The notes under the pieces were generated by a model, which was not told where the DNA came from, searched no databases, and saw only the letters and a program-made list of their open reading frames with translations. The position numbers and the translations under genes were made by a program. DNA of 64,000 bases from Prostheceraeus crozeri. Taxonomy: Eukaryota > Platyhelminthes > Polycladida > Euryleptidae. Positions within the stretch are counted from its first letter, which is position 1, and each line of letters opens with the position of its first letter. Below, piece after piece: positions 45,801 through 59,195 of the stretch. Location of the stretch: contig CAJQUW010015617.1 of the NCBI GenBank assembly GCA_907163375.1, positions 98,333 through 162,332 on the forward strand, read 5' to 3'.

Positions 45801-48120
45801 GTTTGTGTGTTTGTCGTGTGTTTGGTCTTTTCTGTTTTTTATGTTTTGTTTTTTGTTGGGTTGGGGGGTTTGTAGTCTTGTTCGTGGTGTTTTTTGTTTT
45901 TTGATTTCTGTGCTCATGTTATCTTCGTAGTTTATATTGTCATGTGTGGTTTACTGTACTTTTTTGGTTTGGTTTTCATTTGTTTTGTTTTTTTGTGTGT
46001 TTGTATTTTTTTTGGGGAATTATGGCGGCCGGGGGGGGTGGTTTTTTAAGCTGGGTATAATTTGTTTTTTTTTGGGGCTTTGGTTGGTTATCTGGGGTTG
46101 ACTTGTGTTGGCAGGTTTTGGTCTGTGTTTTTTGGGGTTGTTTGTTGTTGTGTGGTTGGGTGGTTTGTTGTGTTTATTTGTGTGTGGGGTTTTTTTTGCT
46201 TTATGTTGTGCGGTGTGATTTATCTTTTTTTGTTCTTTTGCTTTTGTTTGTTTTTGTGGTGTTATTTTTTTTACTTGCTGCTTTCTTTTTTGAGTTTTGT
46301 TTTTTTCCCTTGCTCTTGGGGGTTTGGGGTTTTTGTTTTCGGTGCTTTGGTTTTGTTGCCCTTGTTTGTTGTTGGGGTTGTTTTTTGTTTTTTTTCTCGG
46401 GGGGGTTTTTGGGGAATTCTGGGTTTTGGGTTTTGTTTTTTTGTCGTTTCGTTTCTTGTTATTTGGTTGTTGTTTGTTTTTTTTTTTTCTTTTTTTGGTT
46501 TGTGGTCCTTGGTTCTTTTCCCTTATTTGTTGTAGTTTCGTTTCTCTGCGTTTTTTTTTGGCGCTCTGCTTTTTTGTTGTTCTTGTTGGGTTCTTTGGTT
46601 TTTTGTCTGATTGTTGTTGGGTCTTTGTTGTTTTTATGGTGTTTGTTGTTTGTTTGTCTTGGTGTTTTTCGCTGTGTTGTTGGTTGGATTTTTTTGGGTT
46701 GGGGGTGTTGGTGTTGGTGTTGTTGGCGTTTGGTTTTCTTTTCATTGGTTGGTCATTTTTTTTTTTGTTGTTTTTTTTAATTTTGTGTTGTGTTTTCTGT
46801 TTCTGGTTGTTGGCCTTGTATTTTGTTGTTTTGGTGGGCTCGTGTTGTGTTTTGTTCTATGTTGTATTTTTTTTTTGTGTTTTGTTTTTGTATTTTCTTC
46901 TTTTTTTTTGCTCGTTTTCGGCTTCTTGTTTTCCTTCATTGGTTTAGGGTGCTCTTTGTTCGGACTGGTTTTGTGTTGTATTTGTCTTTTTTTGTCTGTG
47001 TGTCTGTTGTTCTTTTTTTTTTCTGGGTTTATTTTTTTGTTTGGGTTCTGCGTTCTGTTTTTTTTTAGTGTTTTTTGTTGTTGAGGTTGTTTTTGTTTTG
47101 GTTTTGTCGTTTTTGTTCTGGGGCTTTTTAGTGTGTTGTTGGGGTTGTTTGGTTGTTAGTTTCTTGTTTTGTGGTTTTCGTTTCTTTTGGAGGTACCCTT
47201 GTTTTGGTTTTGCGTTGGGTTCCCTTCTGTGTTTTTCTTTTTTTTTGGATGGGTTTTTTTGTTAATGCGTGGTTTAGGGTGGCTTCTGGTCTTTGCTAGA
47301 GATTTTTGTCTTCGTTTTTGTGTCGGTTTGTGGGGGCTCACCATTCTATGCGGTATTTTTTTTGACTTTGTTGTTTTTGATTTTGTATAGTTGTTTTTTT
47401 TTGTTGGATTTGGTTTTTTATTTGGTGGATTTGTGTGGTGTGTTGTTGATTTGTTGTTTTTGGTTTGGTTTTTTGTTTTTTTTTATTTTGGGGGTGTTGT
47501 ATTTTAAAGTTTTTTTGTTTATGATGTATGCTTGTTTTTTTTGTTATCTTAGTTATGTTTTGTTAATTGGATTTTGTTTTGTGAGTTTTTTTTTTTTGTG
47601 TTTTGTATTTGGTATTTTTTTTGTTTTGTAATTTTTATATTGTTTGAGTTTTGTTTTTTTTTTGGGTTTGGTTTGGTTATTTCTGTTTTGTTTTCTTTTG
47701 TGATTTTTTTTTTTTTATTGGGTTTTGTTTTTTAATTGTTTTGGGATGTTTTCGAATTTATGTTATTGTTTTTTTTTTTTTTTTTTTGTATGGGGTTTGG
47801 GTGCCTTGGGGTTTTTGTATGTTTTTGTTTAGGGTTTTGTTTTTGGTTATTTGTTTATTTTTTTTTAATTATTTTATTTTTTAGGTTTATGATTATTGGT
47901 TGGGTTTTTTGTGTTTTTAGGGGTTTTTGAGTATTTTTGCTTTTGGGGTTTTTAGTTGGTTGGGTTGTTATTGGAGTTTGTTTGGTTTTGGGTTATATTT
48001 TTTTGGTTTTGGGGTTTAATGTTAGTAATATTAATTTTTAAGGAATGATATTTTTGGTTGGGTATGGTGATTTTATTTGTTTTTCTTGTTATAGAGTTGG
48101 TTGTTGGTGGCCTTCGGGAG
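39846..48120. other. Extremely A-poor T/G-rich low-complexity block (probable artefact)
   Basis: Sub-blocks: T-rich with G 39846-40765; a short normal-looking island 40768-40803; G-dominated 40804-41870 with long G runs; T-dominated with G 41880-48120. A is nearly absent, so TAA, TAG and TGA are rare and long frames (up to 426 codons) arise in all plus-strand frames at once. Their predicted products are monotonous F, V, L, C, G, W strings without any domain. I see no period, so it is not a simple satellite. The likeliest reading is low-quality long-read sequence left in an assembly. A true heterochromatic T/G-rich strand cannot be excluded from sequence alone. Confidence 0.75.
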
Positions 48121-50035
48121 GGATTAAAAATAAAATAGTAAATAAAAAAGTAATAATTATGAAAAATAAAAAATTAAGAACAAAATAGAAATTGATATAG
48201 ATATAAATTAACAATAATAAAATGGAAAACATTATATAAAAATAATAATAAAGTAATAAATGAAAAAAATAAGTAAGAAAAAAAATTATAATGTTGAATA
48301 AAAAAATTAGTAAAAAATAAGAATTTAAAAATTTATTAGAATTAATATAAAAATAAATTTAAAGAGTTGAATTATATAATATAAACTATGAATAAAAAAG
48401 AATAGATAAAAAAAAAAATTAATGTAAAAGAAAATAAAAAATATTTAATATAATAAAAAAATGAATATTTATAAAGAAAAAAAAAATGTGAATGAAGAAA
48501 AAAATTTATAAAATTAAATATATGTTTATATAAAATATAAATAATAAAATTGAAAAAAAATATGAAATAAGTTTAAAAAATAATTATAATTGTTAAATTG
48601 GTAATATATAAGTTGTAAAATAAGTTTTTTGATATAAAGATAGTTGGTTGTAATTATAAAATTTACTATCTATGTATACTAAATTATAGGAAAAAAAAGA
48701 AAGTAAAGATAAAAATAAATATAAATAAGTAAAAAATAATAAGTTGTAAAATGAGATTCGTAATTAATAATAAATAAAAAACATAAAAATAAGATTTTAG
48801 AAAAAAATAATAGGGTTAAGGAGAATTGAGAAGTTAATTAGGGATAATTATAAGATTAAAAATAGAAATAAAATTATAATTATATAGTAAAGTAAAAAAA
48901 AGAATAAAAATATTAATATGTTATTTTAAAAAAATAGTTAAATTAATTAGATTATATAAAAAAATTTCAAATTTATATAAATATAATAATGAAGTATTAA
49001 GAAGGATATGTTCCTACATTTGAAGAAAATAGAGAATTAAAAACAAAAAAATAAAGTTGTAAAAATAAAAAAAATATAAAATAACATATTGGAATTATAT
49101 TATAAAGTAATTTAAAAAAATTATTTAAAAAGAAAATTGAGATATAATAAATAAAAAATAAATATTTATAAAAAAAAAAAATTTAAAAAAAATAAATAGA
49201 TAAAATAATTAAAATAATATTAATAAATAAAAAGTAAAGAAATAATAGTATAATTAAAAAAAACAAAAATTTTTATTTTAAATTAATAGAAGAAAAATAA
49301 AAATAAATTAAAAAAAAAATAAAAATAATATTGAAAAAAAAAAAAAAAAAAGAGTTAAAAGTAAGAAATAAAAATTGAATAGTTAAAAAAAAGAAAAAAT
49401 AAAAAAAAAACAAAATATTAATTTGTTAATGAAAAAGAAAAAAAATAAATAAATAAATAAATAGAAAATATAAAATTATAAAAATATAAAGAAATGAATA
49501 AAAAATAAAATAATCATGAAGGAAAAATAAAAAGGAAAAATTTAAAAAAATAAAAATTTAAAAAAAAAAATAAATAAAAGATAAAAAAAAAAAAAAAAAT
49601 TAATTTTAAAAAAATTATATAGAAAGGAAAAAATAAAAAAAAAAAAAAATAAAAAAACAATGATATTAAATGAAAAAAAAAAAATTTATTTAAAGTAATA
49701 AATAAATAAAAAAAAAATTATTAGAAAAAAAAAAAAAAAATAGAAAATATTAAAATAAAAAAGAATAAGAAAAAAGTTAAATATAAAGAATTTTATAAAG
49801 AATAAAAAAGAAAAAAAATAATTAAAAGTAAAAAAAAAAATAATTGAAAAAAAAAGATATTAATACTAAAGAATAAAAAAAATAATTAAAAAAATTTTAA
49901 AAAAAAAAGATAAAAATTGAAAAAAAAGAGTAAGAATAATAAAAAATAAATAATAAAATAATTAAATAAAAAAAAATTAAATAAAAATTTTTAATTAAAA
50001 TAAAAAATTTAAAAAAATATAAAAAATTAATTTAA
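48121..50035. other. A-rich, almost C- and G-free block (probable artefact)
   Basis: Composition switches abruptly near 48121, after GCCTTCGGGAGGGATT, to nearly pure A and T with A dominant, and stays so for 1.9 kb until ordinary sequence resumes at TTTTTCCAACAATTTTACAG near 50036. No repeat period is visible. It directly continues the previous block and probably shares its cause. Confidence 0.75.
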
Positions 50036-51501
50036 TTTTTCCAACAATTTTACAGATGTAGTGCGTACGCTGAGTAGGAGCCTGTATCAATTACATGTAG
50101 GGCTAGTGTTGATAATGTAAAAAAGATACGCATGTAATTTGATGGGCATATGCCTATAATGCCTATATCTGATGGCCGGCGGGCGCGAAACTTGTGACAT
50201 TTACTTTATTTTGTTAATTATCATTTTGACATCTTCATTTCATGACTGTAGGATAGGCCTGTTGGAGGGTGGGGTATTTCAAATATTTTATAGGCCTACA
50301 CCTACCCTGCAAATGTTTATCGGATCATTTTTTTACCAGAAATACATGTGTCGATAACTGTTTTACATCTCTTGATAACCATTGAAATGAAGCCAACATG
50401 TCAACTTTAATTTAATGCATTTTAGGCCAATGGATTGAGTGCTGTGTGAAAGGTAGCGAGTTGGGATGATAGATGCAAACACACGTTGGCAAATGAATGA
50501 AGCAGAATCCAAAGAGACGAGTTGGTCGACATAAGACAGGAACTAGGCAATTCATGATTTGACATATCCATTCGTAATTGATTTGGGACATGAATGTTTA
50601 ATAGGGAGATGCTTCCATAGTACAAGGGATCGATCGATAGAATGCAACGCTGCTATAGCAAAGTTTAAAATGAGATGCATATAAGATAGCACGTGTTATG
50701 GCACAAAGAACTTGTTCTCAGAAAAAAAAAACCCTATTGGTAAGACTAAGGAGTTTAATGTCTTAATACACTAATGTACATTAGCTAAAAATGTGTCATA
50801 GGCTATACAAACGGGGACTAGGAATATATATGATGTGATTATTTATGGTTCAGTCATTTTGCCAATACCAAACCACATAGTGGCAGAAAAGACTGCAATA
50901 ATTTATCCAAATTTGCTTAATGCTAATTGCTATCTCTCCAATATTGCTTTTAAAATCTTTTGAAAAAAAATTCTGTGTTATTATAAGTTGAGGACGATTC
51001 ACTATTAAGAGGTTTTCTTTATCAATGGCGTTGCATGTGGACTTCTATGATGATTGTAGCCAGTGTATTATTAAAATTTTCCATGAGACTGCGGATTAGT
51101 GACGCTTATCTATCCATTCCTCTTGACTAATTGAAATAAAATATTAGTATCCTACAATTTACTTACTACTTACAGTCTATATTGACATGAAGAACAATTT
51201 TTTTATTGCTGAAAAAATAAATTATTACAATTTTTTCCCAACTTATTTATACATCAACAGCATCGAATTTAAGTGATTAAAAATATAATCGTCATGTTAT
51301 GAATGGATATATAATAAAATATCTACACGAGAATGTTTGTTACTGAATAACATTCATGTGATCGCGTGCTATTTAGTGAGAATTAAATTGTTCTCTGCCG
51401 TACGAACATGGAGTGCCTCAACGTGTTACATATCAGTCAATAGCTGGCATAGTCAGCTTTGCAATTTAGACTATGATGAAACTATCTACATTATTTTTGT
51501 C
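50036..51501. other. Anonymous DNA, nothing recognised
   Basis: Ordinary AT-rich sequence with AGGCCTA words (50250-50300). Frames are short and unrecognised. Confidence 0.5.
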
Positions 51502-51649
51502 TGCTGGACAGTGGTCGGAAACATGAACATCGCTCAATCAAGTATCCGATTTTTTCAACTGTGATTTCCTGTCATACTTTACATAAATCATTGTAAAAAT
51601 TCGATTTGTAGATTGAGACGAATTTTCATGTTTCGACCACTGTCCAGCG
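51502..51649. mobile_element. 148-bp MITE-like hairpin
   Basis: TGCTGGACAGTGGTCGGAAA (start of arm, 51502-51527) pairs with the arm 51625-51649, whose reverse complement reads CGCTGGACAGTGGTCGAAAC onward. The arms are about 25 bp with two differences, around a 97-bp AT-rich loop. No clear target duplication was found at the flanks. It looks like a small DNA-transposon derivative. Confidence 0.6.
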
Positions 51650-51934
51650 TAGCTGAATTATGCATGGCTAAATTGGAAGCAGTAATGGAAGCTATGATTG
51701 AAAACACTACATGGATTGCAAGATCAAGTTAGGGGTATTCATTGAATTTCGACATAATGAGTTGTTCAGATTTCCATGATTCAGAAGATATAAAAGTATT
51801 GATTCTATAATGCAGAAGAACATTTTTATTTCATAATGATACAATAATAATCTAAATCAACATGGCGTCAACACGTAAGAAAAACATCTTTGAAATATGA
51901 TATATATATTTATATATTATATACTTATCTCCTG
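51650..51934. other. AT-rich spacer
   Basis: Includes a TATATATTTATATATTATATA stretch near 51900. Nothing else seen. Confidence 0.5.
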
Positions 51935-52185
51935 TCTCAGCTCCACTCACTTGTCCCTGTCTCGCACCACATCCCCTGTCTCTGCTCCATATTTTTCAAG
52001 AAAATTCATATATCTAAGTCCTGTCTCTGCACCATTCACCACTGTCTCTGCTCCACCACATACTGTTGTGCTCCAAAACCCCATGTCTCTGCACCTCCAA
52101 AACGGATTCTTTTTTGAAACAACGCTGTCCTGCTCCAGTATTCATGTTCTGCATCTTTTTGTTCCTGTCTCTTGCACCACATGTA
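51935..52185. repeat. Degenerate minisatellite of CCTGTCTCTGCTCCAC-type units
   Basis: The words CTGTCTC(T)GC(A/T)CCA recur about ten times at irregular 15-40 bp steps (for example near 51936, 51955, 51975, 52018, 52041 and 52081). The overlapping frames on both strands are by-products of the repeat. Confidence 0.75.
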
Positions 52186-55100
52186 ATAACGAATTCGTTC
52201 AGACTCACGCAACTACCTTAGCTTTCCGATAACGTTACTACAGGAAAGCATTAACCATGGCAATATTATCAAAATTAAATCAAATCTCTTTTTATAGGTA
52301 ACTATAAAGTGAGCGATGAAATGATAACTATCTACAAACTAAAAGAAAACAATGTGTGCTGTAAGGCCGAATCAAAGAAGAATCTGCATGGACTTTTGCA
52401 TATTTATACTTGACATCTTTTTATAACATTCTATCACAATAGCACAATATTATAATTTTAATTATGTGATGCTTTGCCTTCGATTTCATTTTGTGTGTAC
52501 TAAATACCTCTAAAGTGACATCATTTGAATGAGATATGATATGGTAATTGTTAAAAAATGTACGTTTTAAATTACATTCTTCTGAAAGTTTGTCTTCATA
52601 AGAAATTAGGTCGGCTGATTTATAAAAGTATGAATTGGGAATCTACATTTTATATTTGTGTTTACCAAATAACAAAGTTAATCTTTAAATCGTCCATTCG
52701 CAGATAGACGCGTTGAAACATTTTCTCGCTTTCGAGGAGGGGTGTTCACTGCGAAGTTATAAGCAGATGCAGCTGCAAAAACCTGTCGGTTAGGCACCTG
52801 TTGCTGGCACCACCTTTGTGGTCGCACTCTCGTTGTATTTACAGCAAAAAATACCACCATTTATTACAGACAATGCCTCCGTGAATATTAAACCCCTTCT
52901 TTGCTGTTCTATAGTACAGGATGAAGTGTTGCAGAGGATCACGCTAGTCAATGTTTGTATGCTTACTCCTCGAAGCATGGAGTGGAGCTTTTACACTCCG
53001 ATACAAATACATGATTGCGTATGAAGGTGAATTTTGAAACCTTTTTGGGAAGTGTATTCCTTGATTACTTGCAATTACAAAACATCCTCTAGTTGAGTAA
53101 AACCATTCGAATTTTGTAAGGGCATAGTTAATTTATTTTATTCGGTCTTTTTGTTAAACTAAACTAAATTAAAAACTTTCTTTAGCAATTCAGCTCTAAC
53201 TTAACTATCACCACTCATTACATTTATTTCTGATAGCATGGATGATTCACAGGCTTCCCGTTGGGTATTGGGATTCCCATTGGGATTGGGCAACCAAAAA
53301 TTAACTGAAGGTAGCACTACCAGGTCTTGTCCACGAAAAGAAATACATACAAAAATTAAGAAAATTGAAGCATATGTTTATACTATCCCTTATGAAGGAA
53401 TTTATTCTTTATTCCTGAAAGTTGCTTCAATTGATAATTCATAGTAGTGTTTGGAAGCACAATGCTAAAATATGCAATGATCGTCTATAGAACACTATAG
53501 GCCTGAATTTTATCTTCAGGTCTACACCTTTATTATGAATAAGCCCTAAATGTATTTGTGGTTTTTTTGTTTTCCTGCCTTTTCATTCCCATCCCTCGAA
53601 ATCAAGTTTACATTCATTTGAAAAACTTGTGAATTCAGATTATCGTCACATCGTTATTTCTTTATGATCTATTGACGTGAATGCATGCAATTGTGGAATT
53701 CCGGGGACAATGAAAAAATTCAGGCAAAATTTGCTAAAGGATATGATTATTTAAAAATAAGGAGGAAATAAAGGATTAAGGTGGAAAAAAATGAGAAATG
53801 GAGAATGTGAATGTTCGGGAAGTAAAAAAGCGGAGAATTATGAAAATAAAGAAACTCCTGGAAATCTCGTTCGCGATTCAGAAAATATGCATGGAAGCCT
53901 GAGATTGTATCGAAAATTCTTGGAAATTTTTCGTAGAGGAAGATTATGTGTTGAGTGAACGTGTCAAACGTAATTTTAATTGAAGTCGTCAGTAGAGCCG
54001 AGAAATTTGATTTTGCGTTATCAGAATTGGATTTTGTCAAAAAAACGTCCGCCGTTTTTCCCGGACGTTTCCTTTCCAAATTACTCTCTTGGACAAGCCC
54101 AGCAGAGACCGTAACCCACATATTTCTGAAGAAGAAACTAAGCAACTAACAAAATCCCTCCAACTGAAAATGAGGCAGAGCAAAACAGAATTCTTATCAA
54201 TACCTGGATCCAGCGCGGATTTAGACAATATTTAGTGAAACTGGAATAAACAATTTTCCCTTAGCGTCGACGCATATATGCCCAGACCCTTTTATGAGCC
54301 CTGGATGTACCTCCAATTTCAGGGAACCGAGTACAAACATCCGTTGAAATCTCTGTTGATTTTCGGGAAAGCAGACAATGCAGACCCGGTTCACATTATC
54401 TGGGGAGGTACTGAGAAGGGGTTCTCGATTACGAGAACGAGTAGGCAACTATGCATATGTGCAAGTACCTACTTCGAACAAAGTTGCTGCAGAGATTTTT
54501 GTAATCATTGATTTGTTTTACTGGATTTATTGATTGATTCATGCTACCAATGTTCATCCTCAGTAAATAAAGGAATCTATTTATTATTAAGGTAGATTTA
54601 AGGTTTTTTTTTTTATACAGACCGTTTCCTAAATCGTTGCACAGCACAAAATAATTCCTGCGTGTTTTTGTATGGACTATTCTCATCAAATGTGGATCGC
54701 CAAACTGATAACCAATTTCTAAATTGATTTACTTGGTCAGCCGAGACACTTGGTTTAAGAAAACAGTGTTGGTTGGCTTGAATAATTGAGTAATGAGTGA
54801 TGGACTGTTTTTTTGTTATTTTGTGATATTCATGTTGTTGACCCTCTTATTCATTCAGGTCGTTTGTCATCATTGATGAGCTCTTCTGTCGATCCTTTTT
54901 GTCGGAACGCAGGGCTGTCAGCATTCCTTACGGCGCAAAGAAAATGTTTTTGTTTATTGTCAAACTTGTGCAGGACGAAACAAGTCCTCTCTGATCTGAT
55001 ATTTAAAAATCTTTCTGTTCTCAAGTGTGGGAACTGTTGATGAATGGAGCTAAAACCAATGGCTGAGTATGGCAATGTTACAAATTTGAAGCCTGCCATT

Positions 55101-57393
55101 GAAAAGATGGGTACATATTCTCGGAGCTGATTAGACAAGCATCCTTTTAAATCCAAACTAGAAAAACTCCAGCATTAATGCAACAAAATATATTTTTAAT
55201 AGTTGTCTGTTGTTGACCGCAGAAAACATTGCTTCATCCAACTAAATGAACTGTTCCTCCTCATCAGAAACTGTAAGCTTAATTGACTAATGTTTATCAT
55301 TGAAATTTTAGTAATTATTTTCCAAAATAATTGCGCTGTCATCAATACATAAATGTACATCACATTAACATCTGCATTAGGAATCAATAAAAATCCTATG
55401 TTTCAAATCTAGGCATCTCCACCAGCTGACAGCCTCTGTAGGTAGTTTCCAACTGTGTTCCCTGATATCTCGTGGCACTCAGCAATTACAGGTTTTGAAA
55501 ATTCGCATGAAACTTCAAGGTGTAGATTTGACCTCTCTGGAATTCTGTCCAATCACATCCACGTGTCGCCATGACCAATTTCCTAATGCTACGATACTGT
55601 TCAATGATTGTGGGTGCCATGTAGGCTATCGGATTTGTTCTGAGTTTGCTACATTTCGGTATGCATTGAAAGATCTTTGGAATGGAATCACAGATTTAGG
55701 TCTCAGCTACAGAAAAAACTGAGAAGCAAAGCAGACACTCGAGCGTCCCAAGCGTCTCGAATAAACGCATGTCCGGAAGCTATCAATCGCTCTAGTTAGC
55801 TTTGCGTGCATTATGGAAGTCTACAAATGCTGCAATGATTAATTTGTATTTGGTGCTAATCGCTTGAAAAAGCTCGCTGTGTTTCAGGCCAAATGTTTTG
55901 ACTATTGATTTAACTTCTAAAGTTCACATTTCACACCAACGAGTAGTAAAAAATTACTGAAATGATAAATTTGTCACTGTTATCATAACTTTTTCCACAG
56001 GGTACTTTATTTGTTCCTTGAGTGTATGTCAGCATCTATCACAAAAATATAATATTTTTATAACAATATAGGTTACATGAGAACCTACCATACCTAATCA
56101 TTTTTTGCCAATAAGTTTGATCATTACGCATGAAATAGAATTTATACCTTTTGAAAAAATCTGCGTGATGATTATGCATTATGATTAGTTCAGTGATGAA
56201 ATAATGAAGTCCCTTTGAAATGAGGTCATCTCCATTTCGTCGATTTTTTTAGAAGCCTCAAATTTCAAAGATTAGACAATTATTTGAAAATCTGTATCAT
56301 TACATCGAATATCTCCAGCTAATCCAATAACAGAAAATTGTTTTTTAATTTAGGATTTTAACTCATTTCGGAGATCGGAGCTGTATGCTTTCTTTGATTT
56401 GAGCCTCGGAGGAGCTAAAAATATGCATGAACCTCTGGATAATTAAAAATTGATCGACTTGTTCAAAGTGACGTAAAAAAAGACCAAGTGGATCTAATTG
56501 AAATTGATTCGCTATAGCAAATCCATAAACCAGGTGATGCAGCACCCATGGCGAATTTGTAGATGATTGTGATCCTTTCAGTCAAAAGTCGAAAAAGTCA
56601 GCCTAACATTATACATTTCGTTTCTGAAACAATAGTCGTTAAAGAGAGCAGTGAAACACATGTTTACATGATGGATTATTCTTTCATAACTTCATTATAT
56701 ATGAGATTCATTAAATATTCATTATATATGAGCCAATCATCTTCTGACTGAAAAAAAATCCGAATTTTAGACATTCCGCTATGTAGTTGTTCGAAATCAC
56801 GCTGCGCGCACAGATGTGGCCGTCACTCGTCAAGTGTCAGCCTTATTGCAAGCAGCAACTTTCAGCCAACATACGCATTAAGAAATTTGTAATCAATTAA
56901 TGTCTACAATGTTCAGTCGGATGAGAGATTTGTAGAGATCTCAAGGTAGTCAGGAAAAAAAATCATATAATATTTTGCCTGAGATGATCATCTATTATTT
57001 TCTTTAAAAATATATGAAAATGCAAGAAATATGTTAAAGACAGTTTAATGGTGTTTGGGACAAAAATTCAACACCCGACCAATGTAGGCGACTGCTACAA
57101 AAAACTGTGGGTGACAATGTCCCCCATGCCCCCAGGGATGCCCCCCCCCCCCCCCCCCTTGTCTCCAAATTTTCATACATTTGATTCTGATGACTCAACA
57201 ATCAACTGTATGTACTAATTAGTTCTCCAGACTCCTTTCGTATTCTGAACAATGTGATATATCGTACATAACATCAACGTCCTTGAAGAATTTTCCCTAT
57301 AAGCGGTCGTTGCACTTTCCATTTTAAATGAAATATTTTCTTATATCGGCGTTGGTTACATTCATCAGCAGTAATAAAATCCATGATGGTAAG
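52186..57393. other. Anonymous DNA, no recognised gene
   Basis: 5.2 kb of ordinary AT-rich DNA. The longest frame (132 codons, minus strand, 53747-54145) is rich in F, L and S with no domain I know. Short frames at 54278-54511 (plus) and 55495-55722 (plus) are likewise unrecognised. They could hide exons of a host gene, but I cannot support splice-consistent models. A tract of 18 C lies at 57141-57158. Confidence 0.5.
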
Positions 57394-57473
57394 TACAGGG
57401 TGATCGCGATCTTCTTGCGGATTTTCTTTGTGGCCACAAAGAAAATCCGCAAGAAGATCGCGATCACCCTGTA
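57394..57473. mobile_element. 80-bp perfect palindrome with TA ends (minimal Tc1/mariner-type MITE?)
   Basis: Bases 57394-57433 and 57434-57473 are exact reverse complements, 40 bp each with no loop. The outermost dinucleotide on both sides is TA and the next bases are CAGGGTG...CACCCTG, a familiar terminal motif of TA-inserting MITEs. The element proper would be 57396-57471. It also contains two GATCGCGATC self-complementary words. No coding content. Confidence 0.8.
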
Positions 57474-58024
57474 AATGCTACATAGTCAACAACTCAATAA
57501 TGACTCGATGATGACATGTTTAAACAATTCATTTATTAGCTAATGGTCGACAAATTCTTATTTCTTTATCATCGTAACATATAGCTACCTCGAATCAGCT
57601 GATATTTGATGAATGAAAGTAAATTTTGATTTCCGCTCCTTTAACCACATCATTATGGATTGAAATTTTATTATCATGATTTAAATTTCCTTCTCAATAT
57701 TCAAGATACTTTATTGTTTATAATAGATACAATTTAAACCAAATATATTTATTTGTTTAAATTACTAAACTATTCAAATCTGAGAATGTGCACTTTTATG
57801 CTAACTCAGACGTATGATACTTTCTCCACGCGTGGATCCACGCTAATAATCCACGGCTTCACATTCAACTAATCAAATTAAAGATAGAAATTATTTCGAA
57901 ATTTTACTCAATTGCAAACATATTTCAATTCAGTATCTTGCGTTTTACATAGAGATATTCAACACTTAATGTATTTCCTTGCTGCATTCTCTTACCCAAA
58001 TATCTGTTAGAAGAGGTGGAGCAG
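57474..58024. other. Spacer before the satellite
   Basis: AT-rich. It contains CCACGCGTGG with neighbouring GGATCCACG words near 57829-57842, possibly a decayed edge of the satellite that follows. Confidence 0.4.
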
Positions 58025-59195
58025 GCATTTTCAAGTGACCTAACACATCTACCCCACTATCCCGACCGACCTTAGGACGTGCCCCATTCCATAGCACAAA
58101 TCCACGTATAGGTATCTACGAAAAATTAATCAACCTTTTCCAACTTATTCTCTTGGAATAACTAACAAGTTCTCAGCATATATGCGTGGATCAAACATTT
58201 TCTCGAAGCCTAACACCCCTTACTTCACTTTTCCGATGCCCTCAGGGACGTGCCCTCATTCTTCGGCCCCAGTCGCCACACGTACAGAGAATCTTACGCA
58301 AAGTTAATATTTTTTCAACTTACTCTCCTGAATTAACTAACAAGTTCTCAGCATCTATTTTGGCGTGGACCAACACATTTTCTTGTAACTAAACACACCT
58401 ACTTTGACATGTCGATGTCGTTAGGACGTGCCCTCCTTCTTTGCCCAATCCACGCCAATCCATGTACAGGAATCTACACAAAATTAATATTTTTCAACTT
58501 ACTCTCTTGAAAATAACTAATAAGTTCTCAGCAATAAATACGTGCGACCAAACATTTTCCCGAAGCCTAACACCCCTACTTCACTATCCGATGCTCTCGC
58601 AGACGTGCCCTCCTTCTTTGCCCCAATCCACGCCAGTCCCGAAAATTTAGGCCAATAGGAAACTACAAAATTAATCAACTATTCTCTTGAATTAACTAAC
58701 AAGTTCTCAGTAACAAATGCGTGTGGACCAAACATTTTCTCGTAGCCTACACACACCTACTTTGACATGTCGATGCTCTCTAGGACGTGCCCTCCTTCTT
58801 TGCCCCAATCCACGCCAGTCCACGTACAGGAATCTACGCAAATTTAATATTTTTCAACTTACTCTCCTGAAATAACTAACAAGTTCTCAGCATAAATACG
58901 TGGACCAAACATTTTCTCGAAGCCTAACACCCCTACTTCACTATCCCGATGCTCTCGCAGACGTGCCCTCCTTCTTTGCCCCAATCCACGCCAGTCCACG
59001 TACAGGAATCTACGCAAAGTTACTGAACTTTTTTCAACTTATGCTCTCGAAATAGCTGACAAGTTCTCTACACAATTGCGTGGATTAAACATTTTATAGT
59101 AGCCTAACACCTCTACTTCACTACCCCGATGCTCTCGCAGACGTGCCCTCCTTCTTTGCCCCAATCCACGCCAATCCACGTATAGAAATCTATGA
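58025..59195 (+). repeat. ~178-bp satellite array, forward orientation
   Basis: The GACGTGCCCTCCTTCTTTGC word recurs at about 58076, 58247, 58425, 58600, 58784, 58960 and 59142 (steps 171-184). Each unit also has ACTAACAAGTTCTCAG and CAAACATTTTCTCG. About seven copies, moderately diverged. Open frames in it are incidental. Confidence 0.92.

Noticed and set aside
40034-47930. Many long plus-strand frames (up to 426 codons) that predict hydrophobic F/V/L/C-rich, membrane-like proteins
   Set aside because: The strand almost lacks A, and every stop codon contains A, so frames stay open in all three phases together. No domains and no start context.
51897-52232. Two overlapping serine/histidine-rich frames
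   Set aside because: By-products of the CTGTCTCTGCTCCAC minisatellite.
58186-58650. Short frames within the ~178-bp satellite
   Set aside because: They repeat with the unit and are interrupted from unit to unit.
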